Source of the DNA: Rheinheimera nanhaiensis E407-8
GTDB taxonomy: Bacteria > Pseudomonadota > Gammaproteobacteria > Enterobacterales > Alteromonadaceae
Length of the DNA stretch: 64,000 nt
Reading direction: 5' to 3'
NCBI RefSeq assembly: GCF_000296695.1
Contig: NZ_BAFK01000012.1
Span: 1 to 64,000, forward strand
Position numbers and translations under genes: made by a program
Notes under the pieces: model-generated
What the model was told of the DNA's origin: nothing
The model's input: only the letters and a program-made list of their open reading frames with translations
Database searches by the model: none
Shown here: piece by piece, positions 8,370-18,764 of the stretch
Position numbering within the stretch: the stretch's first letter is position 1
Layout of the letters: each line of letters begins with the position of its first letter

Positions 8370-9428
8370 TTAAGCGTTGCCTTTTACCTGCTTTTTCATA
8401 TCAGCGGCAAAGCCCAGCATACGGTTAAGCGGGATTAAGGCTTTTTCCCGCAGCATGGCGTCAACAAAAATTTCATGGCCGCTGGTATCGGTTAAGGCTG
8501 CTTCTATCGCCTTTAAACCATTCATCGCCATCCAGGGGCAATGGGCACAGCTACGGCAGGTAGCACCATTACCGCCGGTTGGGGCTTCTATAAAGGTCTT
8601 ATGCGGCATCTGCTGCTGCATTTTATAAAAGATGCCTTTATCGGTGGCTACGATAAACATCTCGTTAGGCAGCGTCTGGCTGGCTTTAATCAGCTGGCTG
8701 GTTGAGCCTACCGCATCGGCCAATTGCACTACGCTATCGGGTGATTCCGGGTGCACCAGTACCGCAGCGTCTGGGTACTGCTTTTTCAGCTCGATTAGCG
8801 CTTTAGCTTTAAACTCATCGTGTACGATACAGGCAGCGTTCCACAGCAGCATATCGGCACCGGTTTGCTTTTGCACATAAGCGCCTAAATGCTTATCCGG
8901 CCCCCAGATAATCTTTTTGCCCAGGCTATCCAGATAATCCACCACATCTAAGGCGATGGACGAAGTAACCACCCAGTCAGCGCGGGCTTTTACCGCAGCA
9001 GAGGTGTTGGCATAAACCACTACTACCCGGTCTGGGTGCGCGTCACAAAATGCTGAGAACGGCTCAGCCGGGCAGCCTAAATCCAACGAGCAGGTGGCGT
9101 CCAGCGTAGGCATTAAGACGGTTTTGTTCGGCGTTAAAATTTTAGCCGTCTCGCCCATAAATTTAACACCGGCCACAATCAGCGTTTTCGCCGGGTGCTC
9201 GTTACCAAAACGGGCCATTTCTAACGAGTCTGAAACACAGCCACCGGTTTCTTCGGCCAGCGCCTGAATTTCCGGATCGGTGTAATAATGTGCAACCAAC
9301 ACCGCATCTTTTTGCTGCAGCAGGGTTTTGATCCGCGCTTTGTAAGCCTGCTTTTCATCGCTGCTTAACGGCACCGGCTTTTTTGGAAAAGCAAAGTCTT
9401 GCTCTGTGAAATACAACGTCTGTTCCAT
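8370..9428 (-). CDS. nadA: Quinolinate synthase A
   Basis: A 352-residue [4Fe-4S] enzyme that condenses iminoaspartate with dihydroxyacetone phosphate to quinolinate in de novo NAD synthesis. Visible marks are [13 protein letters not shown] near residue 43, [37 protein letters not shown] and the C-terminal [15 protein letters not shown]; three of these cysteines ligate the cluster. Eighteen extra in-frame codons lie upstream but [12 protein letters not shown] is the family-like beginning. It lies alone between tRNA-Ser and the tRNA-Lys pair; nadB is not in the window. Confidence 0.96.
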   Translation of the reverse strand: MEQTLYFTEQDFAFPKKPVPLSSDEKQAYKARIKTLLQQKDAVLVAHYYTDPEIQALAEETGGCVSDSLEMARFGNEHPAKTLIVAGVKFMGETAKILTPNKTVLMPTLDATCSLDLGCPAEPFSAFCDAHPDRVVVVYANTSAAVKARADWVVTSSIALDVVDYLDSLGKKIIWGPDKHLGAYVQKQTGADMLLWNAACIVHDEFKAKALIELKKQYPDAAVLVHPESPDSVVQLADAVGSTSQLIKASQTLPNEMFIVATDKGIFYKMQQQMPHKTFIEAPTGGNGATCRSCAHCPWMAMNGLKAIEAALTDTSGHEIFVDAMLREKALIPLNRMLGFAADMKKQVKGNA

Positions 9429-9539
9429 AGCGCTTACCCGCTGGCTGTAAAGGGCCAATATTATACCGCCGAGCAGGGGCAAAATACAGCCTGGCCCGGC
9501 TGCAGCCGTGCAAGTTTAAAGGTAATGATGTCGTGTTGT

Positions 9540-9615
9540 TGGTGGGTCATGATGGATTCGAACCATCGACCAACGGATTAAAAGTCCGCTGCTCTACCAG
9601 CTGAGCTAATGACCC
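9540..9615 (-). tRNA. tRNA-Lys (anticodon TTT), copy 2
   Basis: A 76-nt tRNA with encoded CCA: acceptor GGGTCAT, anticodon loop ACTTTTAAT, T-loop GGTTCGAATCC. It is identical to the copy 22 bases upstream in the direction of transcription, so the two form one tandem unit. Confidence 0.97.
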
Positions 9616-9637
9616 AAACAGGAAAAACGAGATAAAG

Positions 9638-9713
9638 TGGTGGGTCATGATGGATTCGAACCATCGACCAACGGATTAAAAGTCCGCTGCTCTACCAGCT
9701 GAGCTAATGACCC
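9638..9713 (-). tRNA. tRNA-Lys (anticodon TTT), copy 1
   Basis: The first of two identical tandem tRNA-Lys genes, same length, anticodon and encoded CCA. It is served by the promoter just upstream. Confidence 0.97.
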
Positions 9714-9728
9714 ACACTGCGGACGCAT

Positions 9729-9756
9729 ATCTTACTGATTTACGGCTTTTGTGCAA
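9729..9756 (-). promoter_or_regulatory. Promoter of the tRNA-Lys pair
   Basis: TTGCAC and TAAGAT on the minus strand are separated by 16 bases and followed by a GC-rich stretch (ATGCGTCCGC) before the first tRNA-Lys. Position and discriminator fit a stable-RNA promoter. Confidence 0.6.
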
Positions 9757-9831
9757 CCAAAAAGTGTTAAAAAGCGCAAGGTTCCTGCCTGATTGGTCAA
9801 AATGCCAGCGTTAGCAGCAAACGGCACGCAG

Positions 9832-9853
9832 AAAAAACCCGGCTAACGCCGGG
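9832..9853 (-). terminator. Terminator of the tol-pal operon
   Basis: A perfect CCCGGC/GCCGGG stem with a four-base loop is followed by TTTTTT on the minus strand, six bases past the cpoB stop. Confidence 0.9.
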
Positions 9854-9858
9854 CTGAT

Positions 9859-10659
9859 TTACTGTAATGCGGTTATGCGATCTTGTGCTAACTTTGCCGA
9901 AGTGGCAGTAGCATGCTTTTCGACTACCTGACGGTAATACCGCAGTGCGGCGTCTTTGTTATTTTCACGCTCGGCTACCTGGCCAAGTTTTAACAGCGCA
10001 TCAGCCACTTTATTAGATTGCGGAAAATTATTCACCACACGTTCAAAATGGGTTTTTGCTTTAGCTAATTCATTGTTATTAAATAACAACTGCCCTAACC
10101 AGTAATGCGCATTGGGCGCATAACCAGAGTTGGGATAGGTACGGATAAAACTCTCAAATTCGGGGATAGCGGCATCATAGCGCCGATCTTTCAGCACCAT
10201 ATTGACCGCTCTGTCATAGGCATCGTTTTCAGAGGCGTCTGACGAGTATACGGCAGCAGCAGGCTCGTTATTAGTTACGGGCGCTGCGGTACTGGCGCTG
10301 TTTGTCGGTGTTTGTATAGCACTGACACGACGGTCTATTTCCTGATACAGGTCGCGCTGACGCTGCAGGATTTCTTCTAACTGGTAAGAGTGGGTTTCTG
10401 TCACGCCACGCAGCTCACTCACCTCATCAAGCAATTGCTGTAGCTGTGTAGTCATGCGCAACTGTGCTTCAGAGCGGGCTTCGACTATACGTTCAAGCGC
10501 AGTGAGACGCTGCTCAATAGAGCCGCCCATCTGAATTTGGCCGGAATTGTTAACCGGCCGGTTACGGGTAATATCAGTAACCGGCGCCGGATTAGCAATA
10601 ACACTGGTGTGAGCCAGTGTTATTGCGGCAAGCAGAGTATATTTAACTGTCATTCGCAT
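9859..10659 (-). CDS. cpoB: Cell division coordinator CpoB (YbgF), Tol-Pal system
   Basis: About 266 residues. A periplasmic protein that coordinates outer-membrane constriction with peptidoglycan synthesis through TolA and PBP1B. It has a signal peptide (TLLAAITLAHTSVIA), an N-terminal trimerising coiled coil (residues about 45-110, with RLTALERIVEAR), a linker rich in Ala, Thr and Pro, and a C-terminal TPR domain (about 145-266; YPNSGYAPNAHYWLGQLLF and NFPQSNKVADALLKLGQ). The start is ATG; a second ATG two codons on is equally possible and no strong ribosome site distinguishes them. It is the last gene of the operon, 21 bases after pal. Confidence 0.93.
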   Translation of the reverse strand: MRMTVKYTLLAAITLAHTSVIANPAPVTDITRNRPVNNSGQIQMGGSIEQRLTALERIVEARSEAQLRMTTQLQQLLDEVSELRGVTETHSYQLEEILQRQRDLYQEIDRRVSAIQTPTNSASTAAPVTNNEPAAAVYSSDASENDAYDRAVNMVLKDRRYDAAIPEFESFIRTYPNSGYAPNAHYWLGQLLFNNNELAKAKTHFERVVNNFPQSNKVADALLKLGQVAERENNKDAALRYYRQVVEKHATATSAKLAQDRITALQ

Positions 10660-10680
10660 CAATTAAGTGAGTAGTCTGGA

Positions 10681-11199
10681 TTAATAGACTAACACTGCGC
10701 GACGGTTTTTAGCAAAGCCTGCTTCAGTACGTGAGGTGTCAGCTGGCTTCTCTTCACCGTAGCTAACAGTAGAGATTTGGCCGGCAGAAACGCCCAGGTT
10801 TTGCAGGTACTGTACCACAGACATTGCACGACGCTCGCCCAGGGCGATGTTGTACTCTGGTGTGCCGCGCTCGTCAGTGTGGCCTTCAATTGTCACGCGA
10901 ACTGAAGGGTTAGCTGATAAGAAAGCACCGTGAGCTTGCAGAGTCTCTACGAACTCTGGGCGTACAGTGGCTTTGTCGAAATCGAAGTAAATGGTGTTTT
11001 CCTGACGCAGCGCTTCCAGCTTCTGACGCATCTGCTCTGCCGGGCTAACAACCTGCTCTACCGTTTCTACCTGCACAGTCTCTTGCACACCTGAAGTGTC
11101 TGCACCAGACTGGTCAGTAGAAGAAGTTGAGCTACAAGCAGCCAGAGTCAGCACTGGTAATGCCACGAACAAACCTTTTAACACTTTATTTAATTTCAT
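10681..11199 (-). CDS. pal: Peptidoglycan-associated lipoprotein Pal
   Basis: A 172-residue outer-membrane lipoprotein that anchors the envelope by binding peptidoglycan. A lipobox (LTLAACSS, Cys at about residue 22) follows the signal peptide. A flexible linker precedes an OmpA-like domain (about 65-172) with YFDFDKATVRPEF, TIEGHTDERGTPEYN and ALGERRAMSVVQYL, which carry the diaminopimelate-binding residues. AGGAC lies seven bases before the ATG. It sits between tolB and cpoB in the usual order. Confidence 0.97.
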   Translation of the reverse strand: MKLNKVLKGLFVALPVLTLAACSSTSSTDQSGADTSGVQETVQVETVEQVVSPAEQMRQKLEALRQENTIYFDFDKATVRPEFVETLQAHGAFLSANPSVRVTIEGHTDERGTPEYNIALGERRAMSVVQYLQNLGVSAGQISTVSYGEEKPADTSRTEAGFAKNRRAVLVY

Positions 11200-11242
11200 G
11201 ATGTTGTCCTTAGTATTTAAATGTAATTACGATCTTGCTTTT

Positions 11243-12586
11243 TTATAAAAAAGGCGACCAGGCCGGCGATTTAACTTGTCCTTCCACCGCCGGCAGTCGT
11301 GCTTTAAAACGCCCATCCATAGAAACCAGTGCTAACACCTGAGCATTGCCGTGCATGGTACTATAAATAATCATAGAACCATTGGGAGCCACGCTCGGTG
11401 ATTCATCCAGATTGGTTTTGGTCAGTACCTGCAAAAACCGGGTCTGACGATCCATTTTTGCAATGTGATACTGGCCACGGGTGCGATTTACCATCACCAC
11501 CGAATTACCATCTGGTGTATAAGATCCAGCCAAATTCATTTCACCTTCAAAGGTTAAACGTCTGGTTGTACCCGTTAACAAATTTACGCTATAAAGTTGT
11601 GGATTTCCACCTCGCTCAGAAGTAAATAACAGCTCCTTACCATCTGGCGACCACGCAGGCTCTGTATCAATTGCCCGGTGATTCGTTACCCGTGTCAGTG
11701 CCTTGGTGGCCACCTCCATGATGTATATTTCTGTGTTACCGTCTTTTGACAGCACCATAGCTAGCCTGCGGCCATCGGGGGACCACACAGGCGCACCATT
11801 AATGCCCGGCGTGCTGCTAAGCATAGTGCGACGGCCACTGTAAATGTCCTGAATATAAATTTGTGACTGACGCTTCTCAAAGGTGACATATGCCAGCTTG
11901 GTGCCATCTGGTGACCAGCTTGGCGACATCAGCGGCTCTTTTGAGCGCAATAAAATCTGTTCGTTAAAGCCATCATAATCAGCAACCACTAACTGGTAAG
12001 GAAACTCCAGTTGACGATTAACCAACACATAAGCAATTTTTGTTAAAAAAGCACCACGCTCGCCGGTCAGTTTTTCGTAAACGATATCGCTGATGCGATG
12101 GCCGTACTGGCGGAACTGACTGCCGCTAATTGTCGTTTCGCGGCTATCAAGAATATGGCCACCGGTGGTTAAGCGACCGGCATTCAGTGATTGCCGGCTG
12201 GCAGCATTACTGCCTTTTAGCACGTCAATCAACTCGAAACTTACCGTGTAACGATCGATACCCACTTCGGTTACCTGGCCAATAACAATAGCTTCTACCC
12301 CTTCGCGTGACCAGGCGGCATAATCAATTTGCGCTGCGCTTGGCGGCCGCTGTGGAAACTTAATGCTAGCCAGCGGACTAAATTTACCACTGCGCATTAA
12401 ATCGGCCGCGATCACTTCGTCTAACCGCTGGCTAGGCAAGGTGGCGCCTTTAAAGGTAAAGGGTAAAATGGCTACCGGCCGCGCCGAGTCAATACCTTCG
12501 GTGATAACAATCTCCAGTGACGCATTGGCTTTAGCCGTTAGCAGCACCGCAAAAAACAAAACTGTCGTTCGGATAAATTTCAGCAT
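11243..12586 (-). CDS. tolB: Tol-Pal system beta-propeller protein TolB
   Basis: A 447-residue periplasmic protein that shuttles between Pal and TolA. It has a signal peptide ([16 protein letters not shown]), an N-terminal alpha/beta domain (about 25-160) and a six-bladed beta-propeller made of repeats such as [39 protein letters not shown] and a closing PAWSPFL. Length matches the family (about 430). It follows tolA by two bases; 43 bases separate it from pal. Confidence 0.97.
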   Translation of the reverse strand: MLKFIRTTVLFFAVLLTAKANASLEIVITEGIDSARPVAILPFTFKGATLPSQRLDEVIAADLMRSGKFSPLASIKFPQRPPSAAQIDYAAWSREGVEAIVIGQVTEVGIDRYTVSFELIDVLKGSNAASRQSLNAGRLTTGGHILDSRETTISGSQFRQYGHRISDIVYEKLTGERGAFLTKIAYVLVNRQLEFPYQLVVADYDGFNEQILLRSKEPLMSPSWSPDGTKLAYVTFEKRQSQIYIQDIYSGRRTMLSSTPGINGAPVWSPDGRRLAMVLSKDGNTEIYIMEVATKALTRVTNHRAIDTEPAWSPDGKELLFTSERGGNPQLYSVNLLTGTTRRLTFEGEMNLAGSYTPDGNSVVMVNRTRGQYHIAKMDRQTRFLQVLTKTNLDESPSVAPNGSMIIYSTMHGNAQVLALVSMDGRFKARLPAVEGQVKSPAWSPFL

Positions 12587-12588
12587 AA

Positions 12589-13506
12589 TTAAAGTTCTGG
12601 GCTTACCGTTAAGTTAATATCTTTTAACTGGTTATACACATCCGGATCTGCCGACACTGGCAAGGTTCCGGCCCGATTTACGGCCCTGACTGTGGCATCA
12701 CACACCGTTTTGTCACCGCTTAACACGCCAACATTTGTCACAAAACCATTACTGGCCAACCGGATATTGATCCGGCACGACTTACCACGCATGCTTTCAT
12801 CCACCAACAAATTACGCTGGATGGCATCACGTATCAGCGCCGTGTAGCGCTGCACCTCAGTAGCGGCCTGCCTTGAGCGTGCTGCTGCACGGGCTTGCGC
12901 TTCTTTGGCCAGCTGCTCTTGCATGGCGCGCTCTTGCTCGGCACGCTGACGCGCCTCTTCTGCCTGACGTGCCCGCTCAGCAGCCGCTTTCTCTGCAGCT
13001 TCCTGTTCCGCTTTGCGTTTTTGTTCAGCAGCCTTGGCTGCCTCTTCCGCTTTCTTGCGTTCTTGCTCTTTTACCAGCCGCGCCTGCTCAGCTTCTTTTG
13101 CCTTAGCGGCTTCCTGCTGCTGGCGCTTTTTCGCTTCAGCAGCCGCCGCCTTAGCTTTAGCCGCTTCAGCATCCGCTTTGCGCTTCTCTTCGGCTACCCG
13201 CTTTAATCGGGCTTCTTCGGCGGCGCGGCTTTTTTCAGCCTGCTCAGCACGACGTTCTAAATCACGAATACGTTTTTCTTCTGCGGCTTTAGCGGCATCA
13301 CGCTCTTGCTGCATCTGCGCTACGCGCTGATTGAGCTGTTGCTCATCTATCGCTACCGCTTCAACCGGCGCTGTCCCTTCACTGTGCAAGCTGACCGATA
13401 CCATCTCAGGCTTACTGGAAAAATCAGCACTAAACACCAGCATGATAATAATGCCAACATGCAAGCCCAACGACTTTGCTAATGCCGGTTCTATCTGCAT
13501 CGCCAT
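12589..13506 (-). CDS. tolA: Tol-Pal system protein TolA
   Basis: A 305-residue inner-membrane protein that spans the periplasm and couples the TolQR motor to Pal. It shows an N-terminal membrane helix ([15 protein letters not shown]), a long Ala/Lys/Glu/Gln-rich coiled coil (about 55-215) and a C-terminal domain (about 220-305) with [22 protein letters not shown] that contacts TolB and Pal. The coiled coil is shorter than in E. coli TolA (421 residues). The repetitive GC-biased codons of this part produce long spurious frames on the other strand. Confidence 0.95.
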   Translation of the reverse strand: MAMQIEPALAKSLGLHVGIIIMLVFSADFSSKPEMVSVSLHSEGTAPVEAVAIDEQQLNQRVAQMQQERDAAKAAEEKRIRDLERRAEQAEKSRAAEEARLKRVAEEKRKADAEAAKAKAAAAEAKKRQQQEAAKAKEAEQARLVKEQERKKAEEAAKAAEQKRKAEQEAAEKAAAERARQAEEARQRAEQERAMQEQLAKEAQARAAARSRQAATEVQRYTALIRDAIQRNLLVDESMRGKSCRINIRLASNGFVTNVGVLSGDKTVCDATVRAVNRAGTLPVSADPDVYNQLKDINLTVSPEL

Positions 13507-13507
13507 C

Positions 13508-13939
13508 TCAACCCGCGTCCACGTTATCTGTCATCAGGCCTACAGCAGGCGCACCCGCGCCTTTTAACACATTAATAAGCCTGATCACGGCGTCGTAACT
13601 GACTTTACGATCGCCTTTTACAATCACCTGGGTACCGGGCTCTATTTTCAGCCAACTGGCCACTTCGACAGTAAGCTCGGCGGCAGTAAAGGGCCCCTGC
13701 TGCTTGCCGTCTTTTTCAAAATAGTACAGACCATCCTGATCAACGGTCGCCACCAGCGGCGTTTTACCGTCCTGCATTTGTTTAATTGGCTCTGCAGCAG
13801 ATTTAGGCAGCTCTACCTTTACGCCTTGCGTAATCAGCGGCGTAGTTACCATAAAAATCACCAACAGTACCAACATCACGTCAATATAAGGCACAACGTT
13901 AATTTCAGCCTTTAACCGACGCTTTTTTCTAACATACAT
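13508..13939 (-). CDS. tolR: Tol-Pal system protein TolR
   Basis: A 143-residue ExbD/TolR protein with one N-terminal membrane helix containing the proton-path aspartate in PYIDVMLVLLVIFMVTTP and a periplasmic domain ending KGAGAPAVGLMTD. It forms the proton-driven motor with TolQ. Its first codon overlaps the tolQ stop by one base, and tolA starts two bases after it ends. Confidence 0.97.
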   Translation of the reverse strand: MYVRKKRRLKAEINVVPYIDVMLVLLVIFMVTTPLITQGVKVELPKSAAEPIKQMQDGKTPLVATVDQDGLYYFEKDGKQQGPFTAAELTVEVASWLKIEPGTQVIVKGDRKVSYDAVIRLINVLKGAGAPAVGLMTDNVDAG

Positions 13940-14628
13940 CAGGCAGCATCTCCGTTATTGGCAACGGCCTGGCGGTGCAATATATTGGCGAACTCTTCAA
14001 CAAAGTTGGCATAACTGCTTTCCAGTACTTCCACCTGATGCGAAAACTTGTTGTAAGCAATCACCGCCGGAATCGCGGCAAATAAACCGATCGCCGTTGC
14101 AATTAAGGCTTCAGCTATGCCAGGCGCTACCATTGCAAGCGTGGCCTGCTCTACCGCGCCAAGTGCGATAAACGAATTCATAATGCCCCACACTGTACCA
14201 AACAGACCAATGTAAGGACTTATCGAGCCCACTGTCGCCAAAAATGGCAAGTGCATCTCTAAACGCTCTACCTCACGCGACAGACCTACGCGCATGGCGC
14301 GTTGGGTGCCTTCCATTACAGCGGCCGGCTGGCGGCTGTTGGTTTTATGCAAACGGGCAAACTCTTTAAAGCCTGCTTTAAATAACGCCTCTAAGCCATT
14401 GTTGCTGGCACGGGCACTCACTTCGTTATAAAGCTTGGCTAAATCAACACCAGACCAAAACCTGTCTTCAAACTTCTTCGCATCTACCACCGCATCGCTT
14501 AGCGCCTTACGACGGCGAAAAATCATGGTCCATGACATCACTGACATCGCCACTAAGATCAGCATCACCAGCTGCACCACGAAACTGGCTTCAATTAACA
14601 ACCCTAAAATAGAAATCTCACCTGCCAC
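13939..14628 (-). CDS. tolQ: Tol-Pal system protein TolQ
   Basis: A 229-residue MotA/TolQ/ExbB proton channel with three membrane segments (about 15-37, 135-160 and 168-190). The characteristic segments are [16 protein letters not shown] and [20 protein letters not shown]. Translation starts at GTG, overlapping the end of ybgC by eleven bases, with AGAGGT upstream inside ybgC. Confidence 0.97.
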   Translation of the reverse strand: MAGEISILGLLIEASFVVQLVMLILVAMSVMSWTMIFRRRKALSDAVVDAKKFEDRFWSGVDLAKLYNEVSARASNNGLEALFKAGFKEFARLHKTNSRQPAAVMEGTQRAMRVGLSREVERLEMHLPFLATVGSISPYIGLFGTVWGIMNSFIALGAVEQATLAMVAPGIAEALIATAIGLFAAIPAVIAYNKFSHQVEVLESSYANFVEEFANILHRQAVANNGDAA

Positions 14629-15028
14629 CTGATAATACCTCTGTAATGTCGGCCGGAATGGCCCTGGCCTTCATCTCCTGCGGTGCAACGCAGGCAACCT
14701 TAATGGTTGCCGAGCAAACCAGATCGCCGGCAACGTTATGAATTTTTTGTATAAAAACTATGCTCGCTTGCTTTAAGGTACTGATTTGACTGGAAACCGT
14801 CAATAATTCATTAAATTTAGCCGGCTTTTTGTTATCCATTAAAACCTGGGTAACAACAAAGGCGACATTTTTTGACAATAATAAATCCTGCTCAATACCC
14901 AGGGCGCGCAACCATTCGGTGCGCGCTCGCTCAAAAAATTTTAAATAATTGGCATAGTAAACTATTCCTCCGGCATCGGTATCTTCATAGTACACGCGCA
15001 CGGGGAATGAAAAGACAGTTTCTGACAT
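14618..15028 (-). CDS. ybgC: Tol-Pal system-associated acyl-CoA thioesterase YbgC
   Basis: A 136-residue hot-dog-fold thioesterase. The signature [29 protein letters not shown] at about residues 10-38 includes the catalytic Asp of the YxxDxDAGGxVYYANYL pattern. It is the first gene of the tol-pal operon, as in most gammaproteobacteria. MSETVFSFP was chosen as the start by alignment with E. coli YbgC; fifteen more in-frame codons upstream and the absence of a clear ribosome site leave some doubt. Confidence 0.93.
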   Translation of the reverse strand: MSETVFSFPVRVYYEDTDAGGIVYYANYLKFFERARTEWLRALGIEQDLLLSKNVAFVVTQVLMDNKKPAKFNELLTVSSQISTLKQASIVFIQKIHNVAGDLVCSATIKVACVAPQEMKARAIPADITEVLSGGR

Positions 15029-15249
15029 GGCTGATCGCTTTAATTGCTGCATATGATAAGTAAGCACGCGCACTAACTCAATCGTCGATGCAAGCTAAAC
15101 ACAACTATATTTTTCTGCATCGCCTACTTGATTTTTTAAATTTGCATTGTTGGACATTTTTTCTGCAATTAGTTCAAGTATTTCGTTAATTTTTACTTTA
15201 GCTAAGTTAAACGCCCTGTAAGTTCGATCTGGCTGGCCCACGACATAAA

Positions 15250-15277
15250 TTGTGACAAAAAGTAATGCGGCTATGAT
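15250..15277 (+). promoter_or_regulatory. Candidate promoter in a gene-free region
   Basis: TTGTGA and TATGAT are separated by 16 bases on the plus strand. No protein gene follows on this strand before the terminator about 320 bases downstream. Confidence 0.45.
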
Positions 15278-15283
15278 GCGGCT

Positions 15284-15620
15284 TCTATCTTAACCCTGCA
15301 TGAACAAGAGGCTTGAAGCGATAATAAAGCAAAGCTGTTTAGGAATTAACCGATCCTAACCCTGAGTCACATTAGTTTTTTTAATAGTAGCGCTGCAGTT
15401 TTTCTCGTTTGAAGTAATTACTCCAAATCGACATAATACGCAGGTGTTCTGAGCTAGCGCAAAGATACAGCAGCCGAGCTGCTCTGTCTTAGTAAGGATC
15501 ACTTGGTAATGAGATTTGTGTTTAAACCAAATTTTGTTGCTGTTTCAACATGTTCCCTGGATTTTTTGAAGCACTCCTTCAACTTGTTGCATTGCCCGCT
15601 CCTTTGAGCGGGCTTTTTTT
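15284..15620 (+). ncRNA. Candidate plus-strand non-coding RNA (unassigned)
   Basis: The roughly 700 bases between ybgC and ruvB hold no protein gene. A plus-strand promoter-like pair and a strong terminator bracket about 335 bases with several potential hairpins: TTAGGA/TCCTAA near 15339-15359, AGCAGC/GCTGCT near 15468-15483 and TTGAAG/CTTCAA near 15567-15583. It does not look like tmRNA, RNase P RNA, 6S RNA or CsrB (only a few GGA motifs). An 18-codon frame inside has no ribosome site. The call rests on promoter and terminator logic alone. Confidence 0.35.
15594..15620 (+). terminator. Rho-independent terminator, plus strand
   Basis: A perfect GCCCGCT/AGCGGGC stem, six-base loop, then seven T. 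It has no annotated plus-strand gene in front of it and is too far from ybgC, which runs the other way. Confidence 0.88.
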
Positions 15621-15636
15621 ATCCACGTCCTGGCTG

Positions 15637-15745
15637 GCACTACAGCGTTGTTGCCTGCATTAAAACGCTGGTGCGCCAGTCCGAAAAACTCACATAGTCA
15701 GCTATGCTCGTCTTGCTTTTTAATTTGTCGCCTAGCTGCAGCACC
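15637..15745. repeat. Large imperfect palindrome, probable dispersed intergenic repeat
   Basis: Outer arms CTACAGC and GCTGCAG face each other, inner ATTAAAA stretches are inverted copies, and the centre is CATAG-TCAG-CTATG. This arrangement resembles the roughly 100-bp palindromic elements scattered between genes in Alteromonadales; that family assignment is inferred. It fills the space between the terminator and the ruvB stop codon. Confidence 0.4.
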
Positions 15746-15773
15746 ATCCAGTTAGTGGATACTTTTATTCAGC

Positions 15774-16784
<1,011 letters not shown>

Positions 16785-16786
16785 GG

Positions 16787-17407
16787 TTACATCATGCTCC
16801 TAAGCGCCGCTTTAATCAGTTGCTCGCTGCTCATATCAGCTTGTTTTACTGCTTTTACCGCTTTATCTGCCTGCTGCTGACTATAACCCAACGATACCAG
16901 GGCGCTGGCGGCATCCTGCTCTGCACTGGGCGTGCCGATAAACAGCGCCTCGTCACCTTGCAGTGTCAGGCTGTCAGTAACCGGAGTGTGTGGCGCGATG
17001 CCCCAGTCTTTTAACCGGTCGCGCATTTCCACCACTAAACGCTCAGCAGTTTTCTTACCCACGCCGGGCAGCTTCACCAGGGCGCTAAGGTCATCAAGCT
17101 GCACACAGCGAACAAACTGTGAAGCCGTCATGCCGGATAAGATAGTGAGCGCCAGTTTGGGCCCAACACCATTGGCTTTAAGCAGTTGGCGAAACAGCGC
17201 CCGCTCAGTCTGATTAACAAAACCATATAGTAGCTGTGCATCTTCACGCACAACAAAATGGGTATAAATTACCGCCTCGGCGCCGATAGCCGGCAGCTGA
17301 TAAAAACTGGTCAGCGGCAACTGTACTTCATAGCCGACACCAGCCACTTCAATTAATAAATCAGGCGCTTGCTTTTCCAGCAAGATACCACGTAACCGTC
17401 CAATCAT
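16787..17407 (-). CDS. ruvA: Holliday junction DNA-binding protein RuvA
   Basis: A 206-residue protein that forms tetramers on Holliday junctions and loads RuvB. It has an N-terminal OB-fold (residues 1-62, [12 protein letters not shown]), a tandem helix-hairpin-helix domain ([20 protein letters not shown] and [23 protein letters not shown]), a flexible linker and a C-terminal RuvB-binding domain (about 157-206, [16 protein letters not shown]). It lies 27 bases after ruvC. Confidence 0.98.
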   Translation of the reverse strand: MIGRLRGILLEKQAPDLLIEVAGVGYEVQLPLTSFYQLPAIGAEAVIYTHFVVREDAQLLYGFVNQTERALFRQLLKANGVGPKLALTILSGMTASQFVRCVQLDDLSALVKLPGVGKKTAERLVVEMRDRLKDWGIAPHTPVTDSLTLQGDEALFIGTPSAEQDAASALVSLGYSQQQADKAVKAVKQADMSSEQLIKAALRSMM

Positions 17408-17434
17408 AGTCTCTGCTTATATAAGGTGACGCGC

Positions 17435-17959
17435 TTAGCGCAGGCGGCCACGCACGGTTTTGCGGGCTTGCCCCGCCAGGCTAACCAAACTTTGCTGAGT
17501 ATGCCCATGACACAAAGCAACTGCAAGCGCATCAGCGGCGTCAGCCTGAGGGTTGGCGGGCAGCTTCAGTAAGGTGCGCACCATGTGCTGCACCTGGGCT
17601 TTATCAGCAGCGCCAGTGCCAACCACAGATTGCTTCACCTGACGGGCAGAATACTCAAATACCTCCAGCCCGGCGTGTTTGGCGGCAACAATAGCGGCGC
17701 CTCTGGCTTGCCCCAGCTTTAATGCGGAGTCGGCATTGCGTGCCATAAACACCTGTTCAATAGCGAAAATGGTAGGCTGGGTTTGGCGGATAATTTCCGT
17801 TACGCCGTTAAAGATATCCAACAGCCGCTCTGGCAGCAGATCGCTACTGTTAAGCCGGATGCAACCACTGGCGACGTACTCAAACTTCATACCGCTTTGG
17901 CGCACCACACCATAACCGGTTAACCGGCTACCGGGATCGATGCCCAGGATAATATTCAC
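17435..17959 (-). CDS. ruvC: Holliday junction resolvase RuvC
   Basis: A 174-residue endonuclease that cuts Holliday junctions symmetrically. It shows the RNase H-like start [15 protein letters not shown] with catalytic Asp, the glutamate in [11 protein letters not shown] and the closing pair of aspartates in [16 protein letters not shown]. Translation starts at GTG, two bases after the yebC stop, so expression is coupled. Confidence 0.98.
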   Translation of the reverse strand: MNIILGIDPGSRLTGYGVVRQSGMKFEYVASGCIRLNSSDLLPERLLDIFNGVTEIIRQTQPTIFAIEQVFMARNADSALKLGQARGAAIVAAKHAGLEVFEYSARQVKQSVVGTGAADKAQVQHMVRTLLKLPANPQADAADALAVALCHGHTQQSLVSLAGQARKTVRGRLR

Positions 17960-17961
17960 GC

Positions 17962-18705
17962 CTAGCCGTGCTCGGCCATCAGTTCGTCACTGATGTCAGC
18001 ATTGTGATAGACGTTTTGCACATCGTCAGAGTCTTCCAACTGGTCGAGCAATTTAAAAAAGGCAGCTGCATGCTCTGCTGTGACCTCACAACGGCTTGCC
18101 GGTATTAAGGTCACTTCACTGTTATCAGCGTTAAAGCCGGCGGCAGCCAGCGCGTCTTTCACATCGTTGTATTGCTCGGCGGCGGTTAACACTTCAATGC
18201 TGCCATCATCGTGATTCATAATATCTTCAGCACCGGCCTCCAGCGCTGCATCCATTAACGCATCTTCATCTACACCAGGGGCAAACAGCAGCACACCACG
18301 GCGACTGAATAAATACGCTACAGAACCTGTCGTACCCAGGCTGCCGCCGGCTTTGGTAAAGGCATGACGCACATCTGCCACAGTGCGTTTGTGGTTGTCG
18401 GTCATGGTTTCAACGATCACCGCTACGCCCCCCGGGCCATAGCCTTCGTACACTAACTCGTCGTAGTTTTCGCCCTCGCTGGCACCGGCACCGCGCTTAA
18501 TTGCCCGGTCGATGGTATCGCGGGTCATATTTTCTGATAGCGCTTTATCTACCGCCAGCCGTAACCTGGGGTTAGCACTGATATCTGGGTTTAACCGGGC
18601 AGCTACCGTTAGCTCGCGGATAATTTTGGTAAAGATTTTATTTTTTTTCGCATCCTGACGGGCTTTGCGATGCTTCATGTTCGCCCATTTACTATGGCCG
18701 GCCAT
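17962..18705 (-). CDS. yebC: YebC/PmpR-family regulator or translation factor
   Basis: A 247-residue TACO1/YebC protein beginning [14 protein letters not shown], with [34 protein letters not shown] and a closing [11 protein letters not shown]. YebC proteins were described as transcription regulators and more recently as factors that relieve ribosome stalling at proline stretches; which applies here cannot be told. AAGGAG lies six bases before the ATG. It is placed between aspS and ruvC, the usual arrangement. Confidence 0.95.
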   Translation of the reverse strand: MAGHSKWANMKHRKARQDAKKNKIFTKIIRELTVAARLNPDISANPRLRLAVDKALSENMTRDTIDRAIKRGAGASEGENYDELVYEGYGPGGVAVIVETMTDNHKRTVADVRHAFTKAGGSLGTTGSVAYLFSRRGVLLFAPGVDEDALMDAALEAGAEDIMNHDDGSIEVLTAAEQYNDVKDALAAAGFNADNSEVTLIPASRCEVTAEHAAAFFKLLDQLEDSDDVQNVYHNADISDELMAEHG

Positions 18706-18721
18706 CAGTTACTCCTTAGTT

Positions 18722-18744
18722 GTGGCAGCCTTGCAGGCTGCCAC
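18722..18744 (-). promoter_or_regulatory. Perfect hairpin between aspS and yebC
   Basis: A nine-pair stem GTGGCAGCC/GGCTGCCAC with a five-base loop lies in the aspS-yebC gap, directly before the yebC ribosome site. No T-run follows, so it is not a plain terminator. It may stabilise or separate the two parts of the operon transcript. Confidence 0.5.
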
Positions 18745-18764
18745 GGTATTGCAGGTAAAACAAC

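Noticed and set aside
12873-13330. Long cysteine-, leucine- and alanine-rich plus-strand frames opposite tolA
   Set aside because: They arise from the biased Ala/Lys/Glu codons of the TolA coiled coil read on the other strand.
15300-15359. An 18-codon frame starting MNKRLEAIIKQ inside the candidate RNA
   Set aside because: No ribosome-binding site and it ends inside a hairpin; it is not supported as a gene.
15284-15620. Calling the gene-free region CsrB or tmRNA
   Set aside because: Too few GGA loop motifs for CsrB, and no tRNA-like ends or tag frame for tmRNA.
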